DNA from: Methylobacterium sp. J-070
GTDB lineage: Bacteria > Pseudomonadota > Alphaproteobacteria > Rhizobiales > Beijerinckiaceae
Length of the DNA stretch: 64,000 nucleotides
Assembly (NCBI RefSeq): GCF_022829385.1
Contig: NZ_JAKSXX010000291.1
Coordinates: 1-64,000 of the forward strand
Direction: 5' to 3'
Within the stretch, counting starts at the first letter, position 1. Every line of letters begins with the position of its first letter. The notes beneath the pieces were generated by a model that was not told where the DNA came from, did no database searches, and saw only the letters and a program-made list of their open reading frames with translations. A program made the position numbers and the translations under genes. Below are positions 9,000 through 18,322 of this stretch, piece by piece.

Positions 9000-9413
9000 C
9001 GCATGGATCCGCAGCCGCCGGCTCGGAAGCTTCCCGGCTGCACGGCCCGTCTATAGCGAGACTCCGCCCGGCTTTCCAGGGCGGCGGCTTCCGTTGCCGC
9101 GAAGGCGGGAAAACACGGGTCGGGACGCGCCCCGGACCGACGACCCTTTTGGCGGCGGCCGCGCGGCGGAGCCCGGGACCCGGTGCCGCCGGCCTCGCCG
9201 GATCTGCACCGCGGGACCTGCCCGGCAGGGCCCGCATCGACGGGGCTTCCGGATCCCGGTGCGGCCGCCGACCCGGCAGATCCTGCCGGGCGCACGGCAG
9301 CTTCGACCGCGTCGGCGCCCCGAGGTGGCGGGGAAACTCCAATACCGTCAGAATCTTACGCCTGCGCCGCGATGGCGCGCGGCTTGCTCCGGAGACCGCG
9401 AGAGGAGCCCTGT
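9000..9413. other. Divergent mnmA-fliK intergenic region
   Basis: About 410 bases without a convincing gene. It holds two related palindromes: CCTGCC-C-GGCAGG at 9217-9229 and CCCGGCAG-ATC-CTGCCGGG at 9272-9290 (8-bp arms, 3-base loop, no T tract). They could be an operator pair or a transcription-blocking hairpin between the divergent genes. The fliK promoter lies at the right end. Confidence 0.4.
9373..9388 (+). promoter_or_regulatory. Sigma-54 (-24/-12) promoter of fliK
   Basis: TGGCGCGCGGCTTGCT matches the sigma-54 consensus TGGCACG-N4-TTGCW with only the fifth base different, and the GG and GC doublets are correctly spaced. Transcription would begin near 9399-9400, just before the ribosome site (GAGGAG, 9402-9407) and the fliK ATG at 9414. 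The window also encodes FlbD, a sigma-54 activator of late flagellar genes, which fits. Confidence 0.6.
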
Positions 9414-11045
9414 ATGGCGAGCGGTACGGCGGATCGGTTGGATGTCACCGCATGGATCCCGTCCGCGCGCACCGCGCCCGCGGCGCGTTCGAGCTGGGAG
9501 GCGGCGGGCGTCGCGTCCCGCTCCGGCACCTCGTCGCAGGATCGCTTCGGCGCGGCCTTGAGTGCCGCCAGGGCCGAGGATGACGCGGCGGCGGTCCGGA
9601 CCCGCACGGCGAACCGGCGCGACGACAGGGAGGCCGTGCAGGACCGGCAGGCGACCCAGCGCGATCAGGCCGAGGCGAGCCGCGCCACGACGGAGCGCGC
9701 CCGGGACGCCGCCGTGCAGGCCGATGCCCGGGCCGAAGACAGGCGGGCGAGCATCGCCAAGCCGACGGCGAGCGCGGCGGCCCGGCCGCAGGGCGCCGCG
9801 CAGGCGCAGGATCGACCCGCCCCCTCGGGCGCGATTGCGGACAAGAAGGCCACCGCCGCGACGCAGACCGGGAAGGTGGATCGCACCGCCCCGCAGCCCC
9901 GCGATGCCGCGGAGGCCGCCCGGGATGGCGCGCCCGACCCGGGCGCCGCCGCCACGCAGGACGCAGGACAGACCGACCCGGCGGTGCCGCCCGCTCAGGC
10001 CGACGCCACCGCGTCGCCGCAGCAGGCGGATCCTGCGGCGCAGCCCGCAAATTCCGATCCGACCGCCACGCTGCTCGCCCTCCTGGCCACGCTGGCCGAA
10101 GGGGCGCCGGTCCGCGCCGCCGGAATCCCCGGGGACGAGACCGGATCCGGGAAAGACGGCGCGGCCGGCGACGGGACGGTCGTCGCCGCGAAGTCCGGGT
10201 CGGGCGCGGCTGCCCCCGCCCCGGCGCTGCCTGGCCCGCCGGGGGCCGGCTCCGTTGGGGAGGCGCCTGCGGCCCTGGGCGCGGTCTCCGGCAACGGCCG
10301 AGCGACCGCCGATGCGCGATCGTCCGCCGCCGCGGCGACACTCGGCCAGGCCGGAAAGATCGCCGCCGCCGGGGACGCCGCGCCGGCTGCCGCCGGCGAC
10401 CCCGCTGCCGCCGCCGCCGCCTCGGATTTCCTCGCCGCGCTGGCGGATACCGGCCAGGGCGGCGTCTCAGCGACCCCGCAGAATCCGGCCGGGGGCCAGC
10501 CGCAGGGGCCGATGCCCGCGCCCCAGGGCGGTCCGACGCTCGCACCGTCCGCCGGGACGTCCGCCGCCGGACACGCCGCGGCGGCGCCCCCGGCCGGCAT
10601 GTCCGCCGCGGCGGATCCCGCCATCCCGATCGGGCAGGTGCCGATGGCCATCGGGCTGCGCTCCCTGGGCGGGTCGAACGCGTTCCAGATCCGCCTCGAC
10701 CCGGTCGAGCTGGGACGGATCGACGTCAAGCTCGAGATCGACAAGGCGCGCGGCACGGTCATGACCCATCTGGTGGTCGACCGGCCCGAGACCCTGGCGA
10801 TGCTCCAGCGGGATGCGGGCCAGCTGCAGCAGGCGCTGTCCCAGACCGGCCTCGACCCGTCCGGCGGTGGCCTAAACCTGTCGCTGCGCAGCGATGGCAG
10901 CGCCCAGGGCGGCGGAGGCGGCCAGCAGGACAATGCGCCCCGGGGCGGCGCGACGTCCTGGACCCGGGATCAGGCAGAGCCCCCGCAGGACATCACCCCC
11001 ACCCGCTGGCTGCGCGGCTACGGCGGGGTCGACATCAGGATCTAG
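9414..11045 (+). CDS. fliK: Flagellar hook-length control protein FliK
   Basis: A 543-residue protein; FliK measures hook length and switches export specificity from hook to filament subunits. The first 400 residues are low-complexity, rich in Ala, Gln, Asp and Arg, as is usual for the poorly conserved ruler part. The C-terminal Flg_hook domain is clear at about residues 410-500: 'IGLRSLGGSNAFQIRLDPVELGRIDVKLEIDKARG', 'MLQRDAGQLQQALSQTGLDPS'. The ATG at 9414 follows a GAGGAG site by seven bases and lies just downstream of a sigma-54 type promoter, so late-class control by FlbD is likely. It heads the flagellar block with flgD next. Confidence 0.9.
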   Translation: MASGTADRLDVTAWIPSARTAPAARSSWEAAGVASRSGTSSQDRFGAALSAARAEDDAAAVRTRTANRRDDREAVQDRQATQRDQAEASRATTERARDAAVQADARAEDRRASIAKPTASAAARPQGAAQAQDRPAPSGAIADKKATAATQTGKVDRTAPQPRDAAEAARDGAPDPGAAATQDAGQTDPAVPPAQADATASPQQADPAAQPANSDPTATLLALLATLAEGAPVRAAGIPGDETGSGKDGAAGDGTVVAAKSGSGAAAPAPALPGPPGAGSVGEAPAALGAVSGNGRATADARSSAAAATLGQAGKIAAAGDAAPAAAGDPAAAAAASDFLAALADTGQGGVSATPQNPAGGQPQGPMPAPQGGPTLAPSAGTSAAGHAAAAPPAGMSAAADPAIPIGQVPMAIGLRSLGGSNAFQIRLDPVELGRIDVKLEIDKARGTVMTHLVVDRPETLAMLQRDAGQLQQALSQTGLDPSGGGLNLSLRSDGSAQGGGGGQQDNAPRGGATSWTRDQAEPPQDITPTRWLRGYGGVDIRI

Positions 11046-11208
11046 CGCGCGATGGGGGATGCGGGCAGCCCGGATCCCCGGAAAACATCGCGCGATAACA
11101 GAGACATAGAACCGGCGACGGCCTTCGTGAGACGGGCGCGTCGCCGACCTATACGGAATCATCGCGCGTCCGGGCCCAGCGCCCCGATGCGGCACGGGAG
11201 ACAACGGC

Positions 11209-11895
11209 ATGACCACCGGCATATCCAGCGTCACCAACACGTCGGCCACGACCGGCTCGTCGACCGCCAGCAGCGGCGACGCCACCGAGATCGCCAGCAA
11301 TTTCACGCAGTTCCTGACGCTGCTCACCACGCAGCTCAAGAACCAGAATCCCCTCGACCCGATGGACACCAACCAGTTCACGCAGCAGCTGGTGCAGTTC
11401 GCCGGCGTCGAGCAGCAGCTCAAGTCGAACGACCGCCTCGACAGCATCCTGAGCGCGTCGCAATCGGCGAGCTCGGCCTCGGCCACGAGCTACATCGGCA
11501 AGACGATCACGGCGGACGGCAGCACCTCGCAGCTCTCCGGCGGCTCGGCCTCCTGGAACCTCAGCCCGGCCCGCGCCGCCTCGAAGGCCGTGATCACGAT
11601 CCTGGACTCCAAGAACAACGTCGTGGCGACGCAGACCACGTCGCTCGCCGCCGGAAGCCAGACCTACACGTGGAACGGCAAGACCTCGGCCGGGCTGACC
11701 TCGGCCGATGGCAACTACTCGATCAAGGTCTCCGCCACCGACGCCACCGGCGCCAACGTCGCCGTCGACACGAGCCTGACCGGCACGGTGGACGAGGTCG
11801 ACCTCAGCGGGACGACGCCCGTGCTGATCGTCGGCTCGCAGAAAGTACCGCTGTCGAGCGTGCAAACCATCGGGTTGTCCACAAGTGGCACCTAA
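11209..11895 (+). CDS. flgD: Flagellar hook assembly scaffold FlgD
   Basis: A 228-residue protein that caps the growing hook and lets hook subunits polymerise. The conserved N-terminal FlgD segment is 'FTQFLTLLTTQLKNQNPLDPMDTNQFTQQLVQFAGVEQQLKSND' at about residues 32-76. The C-terminal half has the FlgD Ig-like/tudor fold ('SWNLSPARAASKAVITILDSKNNVV', 'TYTWNGKTSAGLTSADGNYSIKVSATDATG'). It follows fliK by 163 bases with no terminator seen and precedes sciP; the ATG follows GGGAGA. Confidence 0.94.
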   Translation: MTTGISSVTNTSATTGSSTASSGDATEIASNFTQFLTLLTTQLKNQNPLDPMDTNQFTQQLVQFAGVEQQLKSNDRLDSILSASQSASSASATSYIGKTITADGSTSQLSGGSASWNLSPARAASKAVITILDSKNNVVATQTTSLAAGSQTYTWNGKTSAGLTSADGNYSIKVSATDATGANVAVDTSLTGTVDEVDLSGTTPVLIVGSQKVPLSSVQTIGLSTSGT

Positions 11896-11986
11896 CGAAT
11901 CACATCCGAGTGACTCGCTTCAACATCTCTTAAGCGAGCGCAAGTATGTTCAATGCTCGACAGGTCAGTCGAGTGTAGAGCGTATC
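11896..11986 (+). promoter_or_regulatory. sciP leader with inverted repeat and GANTC sites
   Basis: The 91 bases between flgD and sciP carry two CcrM-type sites, GAATC (11897-11901) and GACTC (11912-11916). A perfect inverted repeat CTCGCTT (11914-11920) / AAGCGAG (11932-11938) is also present. TTCA-N7-TTAA (11919-11933), a weak match to a CtrA box, overlaps it. In Caulobacter, sciP is under CtrA control and GANTC methylation affects cell-cycle promoters; a similar role here is inferred. Confidence 0.4.
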
Positions 11987-12262
11987 ATGACCGAACCCAG
12001 CCGCCCGAGAGTTAAGTACGTGATCGGGCCCGACGGAAGCCCGCTGACCATCGCCGACCTTCCGCCTCCCAGCACCCGCCGCTGGGTGATCCGCCGCAAG
12101 GCCGAGGTCGTGGCCGCCGTCCGTGGCGGGCTCCTCAGCCTCGAGGAAGCCTGCAAGCGCTACACCCTGACCACCGAGGAATTTCTGAGCTGGCAGTTCT
12201 CGATCGACCAGCACGGTCTGGCCGGTCTGCGCACCACACGGATCCAGCACTACCGCCACTAG
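11987..12262 (+). CDS. sciP: CtrA inhibitor SciP (DUF1153)
   Basis: A 91-residue helix-turn-helix protein. The DUF1153 hallmark is complete: 'MTEPSRPRVKYVIGPDGSPLT', then 'PPPSTRRWVIRRKAEVVAAVRGGLLSLEEACKRY', then 'TTEEFLSWQ'. In Caulobacter SciP binds CtrA and blocks its recruitment of RNA polymerase in swarmer cells, so it restrains flagellar and pilus genes. The ATG at 11987 was chosen because the conserved family start coincides with it; the frame extends upstream to 11885, overlapping flgD. Its position between flgD and fliF, followed by a strong terminator, puts the antagonist inside the regulon it controls. Confidence 0.93.
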   Translation: MTEPSRPRVKYVIGPDGSPLTIADLPPPSTRRWVIRRKAEVVAAVRGGLLSLEEACKRYTLTTEEFLSWQFSIDQHGLAGLRTTRIQHYRH

Positions 12263-12319
12263 GTCCGGGGCGCCGGCATGGGATCCGTATCCCGCGCCGA
12301 CCGTCGCCGAGGGGTCTCG

Positions 12320-12350
12320 AAGCCGCGTCCGAACCCCGGATGCGGCTTTT
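12320..12350 (+). terminator. Rho-independent terminator after sciP
   Basis: AAGCCGC (12320-12326) pairs with GCGGCTT (12342-12348), extended inside by TCCG/CCGGA, and runs into TTTT. It separates sciP from the fliF operon, which therefore needs its own promoter. Confidence 0.75.
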
Positions 12351-12392
12351 CGGCTTTCCCGCAACCGGAAGATCCCTCCGCGTGGCCCTGCA

Positions 12393-12408
12393 TTAACGCC
12401 ACGCTAAC
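12393..12408 (+). promoter_or_regulatory. CtrA-like box upstream of fliF
   Basis: TTAA-CGCCACG-CTAAC matches the CtrA consensus TTAA-N7-TTAAC at eight of nine fixed positions. It lies 60 bases before the fliF start and after the sciP terminator. CtrA drives fliF-type class II genes in Caulobacter. Confidence 0.6.
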
Positions 12409-12468
12409 CATGGACCGGGCAATTTCTGCCGAGCGGGTCGTAGGGGTCCGCCCCGCGTTCAGAGTGCA

Positions 12469-14112
12469 GTGAACCATCCCGTGAAGCCGGTCCTCGATCT
12501 CGTCACGAAGCTCGGACCGGCCCGCATCGCCGCCATGGCGGCGGTGACCCTGACGTTGATCGGCTTCTTCGCCTTCATCATCCTGCGGGTGTCGCGACCC
12601 GACATGGGGGTGCTGTTCTCGGACCTGTCGATGCAGGATTCCGCCGCGGTGGTCCGCGAACTCGACAGCCGCGGCATCCGCTACGAGACCAAGGGCGACG
12701 CGGGCCAGACCATCATGGCGCCCAGGTCCGACCTCGCCAAGCTGCGCATGGACCTCGCCGGCAAGGGCCTGCCGGTGCAGGGCGGCGTCGGTTACGAGAT
12801 CTTCGACAAGGGCGACGCGTTCTCGTCCACCAATTTCGTCCAGAACGTGAACCACCTGCGCGCCCTGGAGGGCGAGCTCGCCCGCTCGATCCGGGCGATC
12901 GGCCGGGTCCAGGCGGCGCGCGTACACCTCGTTCTGCCCGAGCGCCGCCTGTTCGAGCGCGACCGCGAGACCCCGAGCGCCGCCATCGTCCTGAAGCTCA
13001 TGGGCGACCTCGATGCCGGTCAGGTGCGGGCGATCCGCCACCTCGCGGCCTCCGCGGTCGAGGGGCTGAAGCCCGAGCGGGTCTCGATCGTCGACGAGCG
13101 CGGCCGGTTGCTCGCGGACGGCGCCCGGGGCGCGGAGTCCGACGCCGCCAGCGGCTTCGAGGACCGGCAGATCGCCCTGGAGCGGCGCCTGCGCGGCCAG
13201 GTCGAGGACGTGGTGGCGGGGATCGTGGGACCGGGCCGGGCCCGCGTCCAGGTCAATGCGGAACTCGACCTCAACCGGATCGAGAGCCGTTCCGAAACCT
13301 TCGACCCGGAGAGCCGGGTGGTGCGCTCCGCCCAGACCCGGACCGAATCGGCCCTGACCAGCAACGCCGACGGTCAGGTCACGGTCGGCAACGAGCTGCC
13401 GGGCGCCAACGGCGCCGACAAGGCGCCCGCGCCGAAGGACGCGACCAACAAGAACGAGGAGACCACCAACTACGAGATCTCCCGCGTCACCAAGACCGAG
13501 ATCGCCGAGGGCGGCCGGATCAAGCGCCTGTCGGTGGCGGTGGTGGTGGACGGGGTCTACGCCACGTCCCCCGACGGCAAGCAGACCTACAGCCCCCGCG
13601 CGCCCGCCGAGATCGAGCGGATCACCGCCCTGGTGCGCAGCGCGGTTGGGCTCGACAAGGGCCGGGGCGACCAGATCGAGGTGGTGAACCTTCGCTTCGC
13701 GGAAGCCCCGAGCGTGCCGCAATTCACCGAGCCGAGCCTCGTCCAGTCGCTGCTCGCCCCCACCAAGGAGGACGTGCTGCGCATGGCCGAACTCGCCGTG
13801 CTGGCGCTGCTCACCCTGATCGTCCTGCTCACGGTGGTGCGCCCGCTGGTGCGTCAGGTCCTGGCCCCGGTCCCGGCGGCGCCGTCGCTGGCCGGGCCCG
13901 GGATGGCGATCGCCGGCGACGCGTCCGCGCTCGCGGGCCCGGGTGCCACGATCGCGGTCATCGACCGGGACAACCCGACCGCGCGGCTGATGGAATTCGC
14001 CAAGATCAACGGCCAGGTCCAGGCCGAGACGGTCCAGCGCGTGGTCGACATGGTCCGGGCGAGCCCGGCCGAGACCGTCGAGGTGCTGCGCACCTGGATC
14101 CAGGAAGAGTGA
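12469..14112 (+). CDS. fliF: Flagellar MS-ring protein FliF
   Basis: A 547-residue protein forming the basal-body MS ring in the inner membrane. The first membrane span is at about residues 18-42 and the second at about 440-462 ('MAELAVLALLTLIVLLTVVRPLVRQVL'). Between them are the periplasmic ring-building motifs: 'GVGYEIFDKGDAFSSTNFVQNVNHLRALEGELARSI' and 'VQAARVHLVLPERRLFERDRETPSAAIVLKL'. The C-terminal tail ('NPTARLMEFAKINGQVQAETVQRVVDMVRASPAETVEVLRTWIQEE') is the FliG-binding region. The start is GTG. It heads the run fliF-fliG-fliH-fliN-flbD; a CtrA-like box precedes it. Confidence 0.96.
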   Translation: MNHPVKPVLDLVTKLGPARIAAMAAVTLTLIGFFAFIILRVSRPDMGVLFSDLSMQDSAAVVRELDSRGIRYETKGDAGQTIMAPRSDLAKLRMDLAGKGLPVQGGVGYEIFDKGDAFSSTNFVQNVNHLRALEGELARSIRAIGRVQAARVHLVLPERRLFERDRETPSAAIVLKLMGDLDAGQVRAIRHLAASAVEGLKPERVSIVDERGRLLADGARGAESDAASGFEDRQIALERRLRGQVEDVVAGIVGPGRARVQVNAELDLNRIESRSETFDPESRVVRSAQTRTESALTSNADGQVTVGNELPGANGADKAPAPKDATNKNEETTNYEISRVTKTEIAEGGRIKRLSVAVVVDGVYATSPDGKQTYSPRAPAEIERITALVRSAVGLDKGRGDQIEVVNLRFAEAPSVPQFTEPSLVQSLLAPTKEDVLRMAELAVLALLTLIVLLTVVRPLVRQVLAPVPAAPSLAGPGMAIAGDASALAGPGATIAVIDRDNPTARLMEFAKINGQVQAETVQRVVDMVRASPAETVEVLRTWIQEE

Positions 14113-14137
14113 TGCGTAGGGGGTCGAGGGCAGGCTG

Positions 14138-15208
14138 ATGGCGGCAGGTTTGGCGACAGGGATGATGGCCGGTCTCGCGAACGGCATGGCCAGTGCGGGC
14201 GGCGACTCGTTCGCCACGATGCCCGGCCCGCAGCGCGCCGCCGCGCTGCTGCTGATGCTCGGCGAGGAAGAGGGCGCGCCGATCTGGCAGATGCTGGAGG
14301 AGGAGGAGGTCAAGAAGGTCAGCCACGCGATGGTCCAGCTCGGTACGCTGGAGGTCGCCACCGTCGAGCGGCTGATCATCGAGTTCGTCACGCGGCTCAG
14401 CAACAGCGGCGGCATCTCGTCGAACTTCGAGCGGACCGAGGCGCTGCTCCTGAAGATCTTCCCCAGCGACCAGGTCTCGCTGATCATGGCGGAGATCAAG
14501 GGCGCGTCCGGCAAGCGCGTCTGGGCGTCGATCGCCCAGGTCGACCCGGAGATCCTCGCCTCGTTCCTGCGCAACGAATACCCGCAGACCGTCGCGGTGG
14601 TGCTCTCCCGGGTGCGGGCCGACTACGCCGCCAAGGTGCTCACCATCCTGCCCGAGGATTTCGCCATCGACTGCCTCAACCGGATGCTGCGCATGGAGAC
14701 GGTCCAGAAGGAGGCCCTGCGCCACATCGAGGAGACGCTCCGCGTCGAGTTCGTCTCCACCATCGCGCAGACCCAGCGCCGCGACGCCCACGAGATGATG
14801 GCCGACGTGTTCAACGCCTTCGACCGGCAGACGGAGGGCCGCTTCCTCGCCGCCCTCGACCAGGCGAATCGCGGCTCGGCCAAGCGCATCCGCGAGCTGA
14901 TGTTCACCTTCGAGGACCTGCTGAAGCTCGATCCGGGCAGCGTCCAGACCCTGATGCGCAAGATCGACGGCGACACCCTGTGCCGGGCCCTGAAGGGCGC
15001 CAACGAGCCGACCCGGGCCTTCTTCATGAAGCAGATGTCGACCCGCGCCGCCAAGAACCTCACGGACGAGATGGCCTCGCTCGGGCCGGTCCGTCTCAAG
15101 GAGGTCGACGAGGCGCAGGCCAAGATGACCGAGATCGCCAAGGACCTCGCCGAGAAGGGCGAGATCATGATCGCCAAGAATAGCGCCGAGGAGGAGCTGG
15201 TCTATTGA
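14138..15208 (+). CDS. fliG: Flagellar motor switch protein FliG
   Basis: A 356-residue switch protein linking the MS ring to the rotor and carrying the torque-generating surface. The N-terminal domain starts after a short Gly/Ala/Met-rich leader ('PGPQRAAALLLMLGEEEGAPIWQML'). The middle EHPQTVAV-like motif is 'NEYPQTVAVVLSRVRADYAAKVL', and the C-terminal charged helix contains 'KRIRELMFTFEDLLKLDPGSVQTLMRKID'. Length and order are as expected. The ATG at 14138 is 25 bases after fliF; the leader could be shorter because several Met codons follow. Confidence 0.95.
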   Translation: MAAGLATGMMAGLANGMASAGGDSFATMPGPQRAAALLLMLGEEEGAPIWQMLEEEEVKKVSHAMVQLGTLEVATVERLIIEFVTRLSNSGGISSNFERTEALLLKIFPSDQVSLIMAEIKGASGKRVWASIAQVDPEILASFLRNEYPQTVAVVLSRVRADYAAKVLTILPEDFAIDCLNRMLRMETVQKEALRHIEETLRVEFVSTIAQTQRRDAHEMMADVFNAFDRQTEGRFLAALDQANRGSAKRIRELMFTFEDLLKLDPGSVQTLMRKIDGDTLCRALKGANEPTRAFFMKQMSTRAAKNLTDEMASLGPVRLKEVDEAQAKMTEIAKDLAEKGEIMIAKNSAEEELVY

Positions 15209-15816
15209 GCGCTCAAGCCTCCCGGAGCGCGAAGCCGTTCCTGTTCGAGACGGACTTCCGCAGCGCCCGCCCGAGCGCCGAGACGCAGCGCGCCGCCGAG
15301 GCCGCCGCCCGCGCCGAGGCCGAGGCCCATGCCCGCGGCCTGCAGGACGGGCGCGCCCAGGCCGAATCGCAGGCGCAGGGAAGGCTCGCCGACGCCATGA
15401 CGCGGCTCGCCCTCGCGGCCGCGGGCCTTCTCGCCCAGGCCGACGCCCGCGACGCCGAGCGGGAGGCCCAGGCCGTCGAAGTGGCCATGCTGATCGCCCG
15501 CAAGGTGGCGGGGGACGCGCTGGACGCCGCGCCGCTCGCCGGCATCGGCGAGGCGGCCCGGACGGCGCTCCAGCACCTGCGCGGCGTGCCCCACCTCGTG
15601 GTGCGGGTGCATGACGGTCTGGTCGAGGAGGCCGAAACCCTGGTGAAGCGCCTGGCGCGCGAGCGCGGCTACGAGGGCCGCCTCGTGGTGCTGGGCGACC
15701 CCGACATGGCCGCGGGCGACGCCCGCATCGAATGGGCGGACGGCGGCATCGTGCGGGAGCGTGCCCGCATCGAGGCGGCCGTCCTGGACGCCCTCGGCCT
15801 GACGCCGAGCCCGTGA
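15205..15816 (+). CDS. fliH: Flagellar assembly protein FliH
   Basis: A 203-residue cytoplasmic protein, the negative regulator/stator of the export ATPase FliI. It begins with a TTG at 15205 that overlaps the fliG stop (TTGA). The N-terminal half is an Ala/Glu/Arg-rich helix ('RAAEAAARAEAEAHARGLQDGRAQAESQAQG'), and the C-terminal half resembles the FliH/HrpE domain ('VAMLIARKVAGDAL...LVVRVHDGLVEEAETLVKRLARERGYEG' and 'DARIEWADGGIVRER'). Context between fliG and fliN makes the assignment firm even though sequence conservation is low. No fliI is in the window. Confidence 0.87.
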   Translation: MSAQASRSAKPFLFETDFRSARPSAETQRAAEAAARAEAEAHARGLQDGRAQAESQAQGRLADAMTRLALAAAGLLAQADARDAEREAQAVEVAMLIARKVAGDALDAAPLAGIGEAARTALQHLRGVPHLVVRVHDGLVEEAETLVKRLARERGYEGRLVVLGDPDMAAGDARIEWADGGIVRERARIEAAVLDALGLTPSP

Positions 15817-15826
15817 AGGAACCCGG

Positions 15827-16156
15827 ATGTCCGACGATTTCACCCTGCCCCAGCTCGGCGATCACGACCCCGACTACGCGACGGACTCGATCCGCGACGC
15901 GCCGACGTCTCCGAAGACCGCCTCCGACCTCGAGCAGCTCTTCGACGTGCCCGTGATGGTCTCGGCGGTGCTCGGCTCCGCCCGGATGCCGATCGGCGAC
16001 CTGCTCCGGCTGGCGCCCGGCGCCGTGCTCGAACTCGATCGGAAGGTCGGCGAGGCGATCGACGTGTACGTCAACAACCGGCTGGTCGCCCGGGGCGAGG
16101 TCGTCCTCGTCGAGGACCGGCTCGGCGTGACGATGACCGAGATCGTCAAGGGTTGA
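15827..16156 (+). CDS. fliN: Flagellar motor switch protein FliN
   Basis: A 109-residue C-ring protein. The SpoA domain is complete: 'LFDVPVMVSAVLGSARMPIGDLLRLAPGAVLELDRKVGEAIDVYVNNRLVARGEVVLVEDRLGVTMTEIVKG', including the 'GEVVV..D..GVR.T.I'-like end. An acidic, flexible 35-residue N-terminus precedes it. AAGGAA lies seven bases before the ATG. It is ten bases after fliH and is followed by flbD after 74 bases. Confidence 0.95.
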   Translation: MSDDFTLPQLGDHDPDYATDSIRDAPTSPKTASDLEQLFDVPVMVSAVLGSARMPIGDLLRLAPGAVLELDRKVGEAIDVYVNNRLVARGEVVLVEDRLGVTMTEIVKG

Positions 16157-16230
16157 CGCGCCGGGCCGGAAATTTTTCGGCGCGGGCGCCGGGGGGCGGT
16201 CCGCGCCAGGATGTTTGAGAGGGACGAACC

Positions 16231-17592
<1,362 letters not shown>

Positions 17593-17934
17593 GCTGGTCC
17601 GGCACGGGGTCGCGGCGGGGCGCGACGGATCGGCCGGGCAGAGGCCCCCGGGTCCCTGCAGCGACAGCGCCTCGGGGACGATGTGTCCGCGACCGACCGC
17701 GCCATCTCGGGGATGCCCTGCCGCCGGAGATTCTCTCGGCCGTACCATCAGGCGCCCGATCAGTCCGACGCGCCGCGGGCGAGCCCGGGATGACGCAGTT
17801 AGGGCTTCAGCGTCCCCGCTTGTGCCAGACGCAAGCGAGGACGAGCGTTCCGGACGCGACCACCCCGCAGCCGTCGCCGACGCCCCGGATCGACGCGTCC
17901 GCATCCGAGCGGCGGCCTCTCCGGCGGCGTTCAC
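17593..17934. other. Intergenic region after flbD
   Basis: About 340 bases between two convergent genes. I see no conserved reading frame, hairpin with T tract or promoter here. The short open frames have no recognisable motif. Confidence 0.4.
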
Positions 17935-18219
17935 CTATCGGGGCCGGTTCTGCGCGGCCTTGCTCTCCGCGTTCTGCGCCGCGAAGGCCTCTTCCAGCTT
18001 GCGGAGCGATTGGTAGCGGGCGACATCCCCCTCGATATCGCGGATCGTCTCCTCGACGAGGTGACGTTGGAGCGCCACGCGGGGATCCTCGGGGGGCAGC
18101 GCCTCGCGCTCCTGAAGGCGGAGCACGGCCTGACGCACCACGGAGTAGACCGCCTCGCGCTCCTCCCGGGTCATCGACGGCTGAATCGCCTTCGCGACGA
18201 GATCGGAGAAATCCGACAT
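17935..18219 (-). CDS. Hypothetical small helical protein
   Basis: A 94-residue acidic/basic protein that I do not recognise. It opens with 'MSDFSDLVAKAIQPSMTREEREAVYSVVRQAVLRLQ' and is predicted almost wholly helical, with no signal peptide, Cys or membrane segment. The end is charged and Ala/Gln-rich ('LEEAFAAQNAESKAAQNRPR'). Third-position GC is high, so it is probably real. It lies downstream of the KpsE-like gene on the same strand, but a strong hairpin separates them, suggesting its own promoter. It might be a regulator of nearby surface or flagellar genes; nothing proves that. Confidence 0.6.
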   Translation of the reverse strand: MSDFSDLVAKAIQPSMTREEREAVYSVVRQAVLRLQEREALPPEDPRVALQRHLVEETIRDIEGDVARYQSLRKLEEAFAAQNAESKAAQNRPR

Positions 18220-18280
18220 GGACGGATGGACTTCGCTCTTTACACCGGGGCCGCCCGGGAAACCGGGCCGCCTTCCTCTA

Positions 18281-18321
18281 CAGACCGCACCGCGCGGGAT
18301 CCAGATCCCGCGCGCGGTCTG
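18281..18321 (-). terminator. Long hairpin after the KpsE-like gene
   Basis: CAGACCGC (18281-18288) pairs with GCGGTCTG (18314-18321), and GCGCGGGATC (18292-18301) with GATCCCGCGC (18304-18313) around a two-base centre. The stem is 18 pairs with a three-base bulge. It begins two bases after the upstream gene stop. There is no T tract, but its stability suggests termination or mRNA 3'-end protection. Confidence 0.6.
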
Positions 18322-18322
18322 T

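Noticed and set aside
11046-11208. Sigma-54 promoter in front of flgD
   Set aside because: No TGGC-N8-TTGC match was found; flgD is probably read through from fliK.
12259-14574. Very long open frame on the minus strand opposite fliF
   Set aside because: It is the shadow of a GC-rich real gene; no domain is present, and fliF on the plus strand is unmistakable.
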